A stretch of 64,000 nt of DNA from the NCBI RefSeq assembly GCF_001855385.1, contig NZ_MKIE01000002.1:1-64000 (forward strand), in the 5' to 3' direction. Below, piece by piece: positions 63,954-64,000 of the stretch (within the stretch, counting starts at the first letter, position 1; each line of letters begins with the position of its first letter). The notes beneath the pieces were generated by a model. It saw only the letters and a list, made by a program, of their open reading frames with translations, was not told the origin of the DNA and did no database searches. The translations under genes were made by a program, and so were the position numbers. Origin of the DNA: Andreesenia angusta (GTDB taxonomy: Bacteria; Bacillota; Clostridia; Tissierellales; Gottschalkiaceae).

Positions 63954-64000
63954 GGATAGCTGTGATGGCCTCGGGAAACGGCAGCAATCTTCAGGCACTT
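63941..64000 (+). CDS. purN: Phosphoribosylglycinamide formyltransferase PurN, 3' truncated by window edge
   Basis: Only the first 20 codons are in the window. They read MSGLRIAVMASGNGSNLQAL, with the ASGNGSNLQAL motif diagnostic of PurN. The start overlaps the end of purM, consistent with the pur operon order. Confidence 0.9.
   Translation, partial: MSGLRIAVMASGNGSNLQAL

Overview
The window looks like the chromosome of a strictly anaerobic, low-to-moderate GC Firmicute of class Clostridia, most likely in the Peptostreptococcales/Tissierellales group. The evidence is a selenocysteine-containing, NADH-linked formate dehydrogenase, a FabK enoyl-ACP reductase, T-box leaders, a FapR-controlled fatty-acid operon, a cyclic-di-GMP-II riboswitch, an S-layer-homology protein and the clostridial gene order coaD / ackA-yceD-rpmF-fapR-plsX-fab / rnc-smc. 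The taxonomic placement is inference. Most of the window is well-ordered core genome. I see no prophage, transposase gene, CRISPR array, rRNA or tRNA.

Layout. 1-5.5 kb: end of a NuoF-like flavoprotein, moeA, mobB and fdhA, whose in-frame TGA at 3883-3885 encodes selenocysteine. 5.6-10.4 kb: a ferritin-like protein, rsmD-coaD-coiled-coil gene, tmcAL on the minus strand, then ackA. 10.5-18.2 kb: yceD-rpmF, then fapR-plsX-fabH-fabK-fabD-fabG-acpP-fabF with a clear FapR operator. 18.3-23.7 kb: rnc (with a long leader hairpin), a radical SAM gene and smc. 23.8-25.9 kb: a lipoprotein and a Fur-box-preceded hemerythrin/PAS protein. 25.9-33.8 kb: two divergent isoleucine-specific T-box operons, cimA-leuB (minus) and ilvC-ilvD-ilvB (plus). 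33.8-34.0 kb: a 185-nt foldback element.

34.1-46.3 kb: cca, then a c-di-GMP-II riboswitch with terminator leading a type IV pilus operon (pilB, pilT, pilC, two pilins, pilD, pilM, pilN, a PilO fusion and an SLH protein). 46.4-50.5 kb: a small HTH-like gene, an ECF S-component plus TudS-like desulfidase pair, and a polar amino-acid ABC transporter. 50.6-54.8 kb: DUF4153 membrane protein, DUF2207 and LemA proteins. 55.0-64.0 kb: guaB and purL-purE-purC-purF-purM-purN, the last cut by the window edge.

Functionally, the window joins formate/CO2 redox chemistry, acetate formation, membrane lipid synthesis, isoleucine synthesis through citramalate and de novo purine synthesis to a surface appendage system under second-messenger control. 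The most notable observations are the riboswitch-controlled pilus operon with its unusual PilO fusion and co-encoded SLH protein, the rnc leader hairpin suggesting autoregulation, the paired isoleucine T-boxes, the foldback element, and the Fur-box-linked hemerythrin/PAS/DUF1858 protein.
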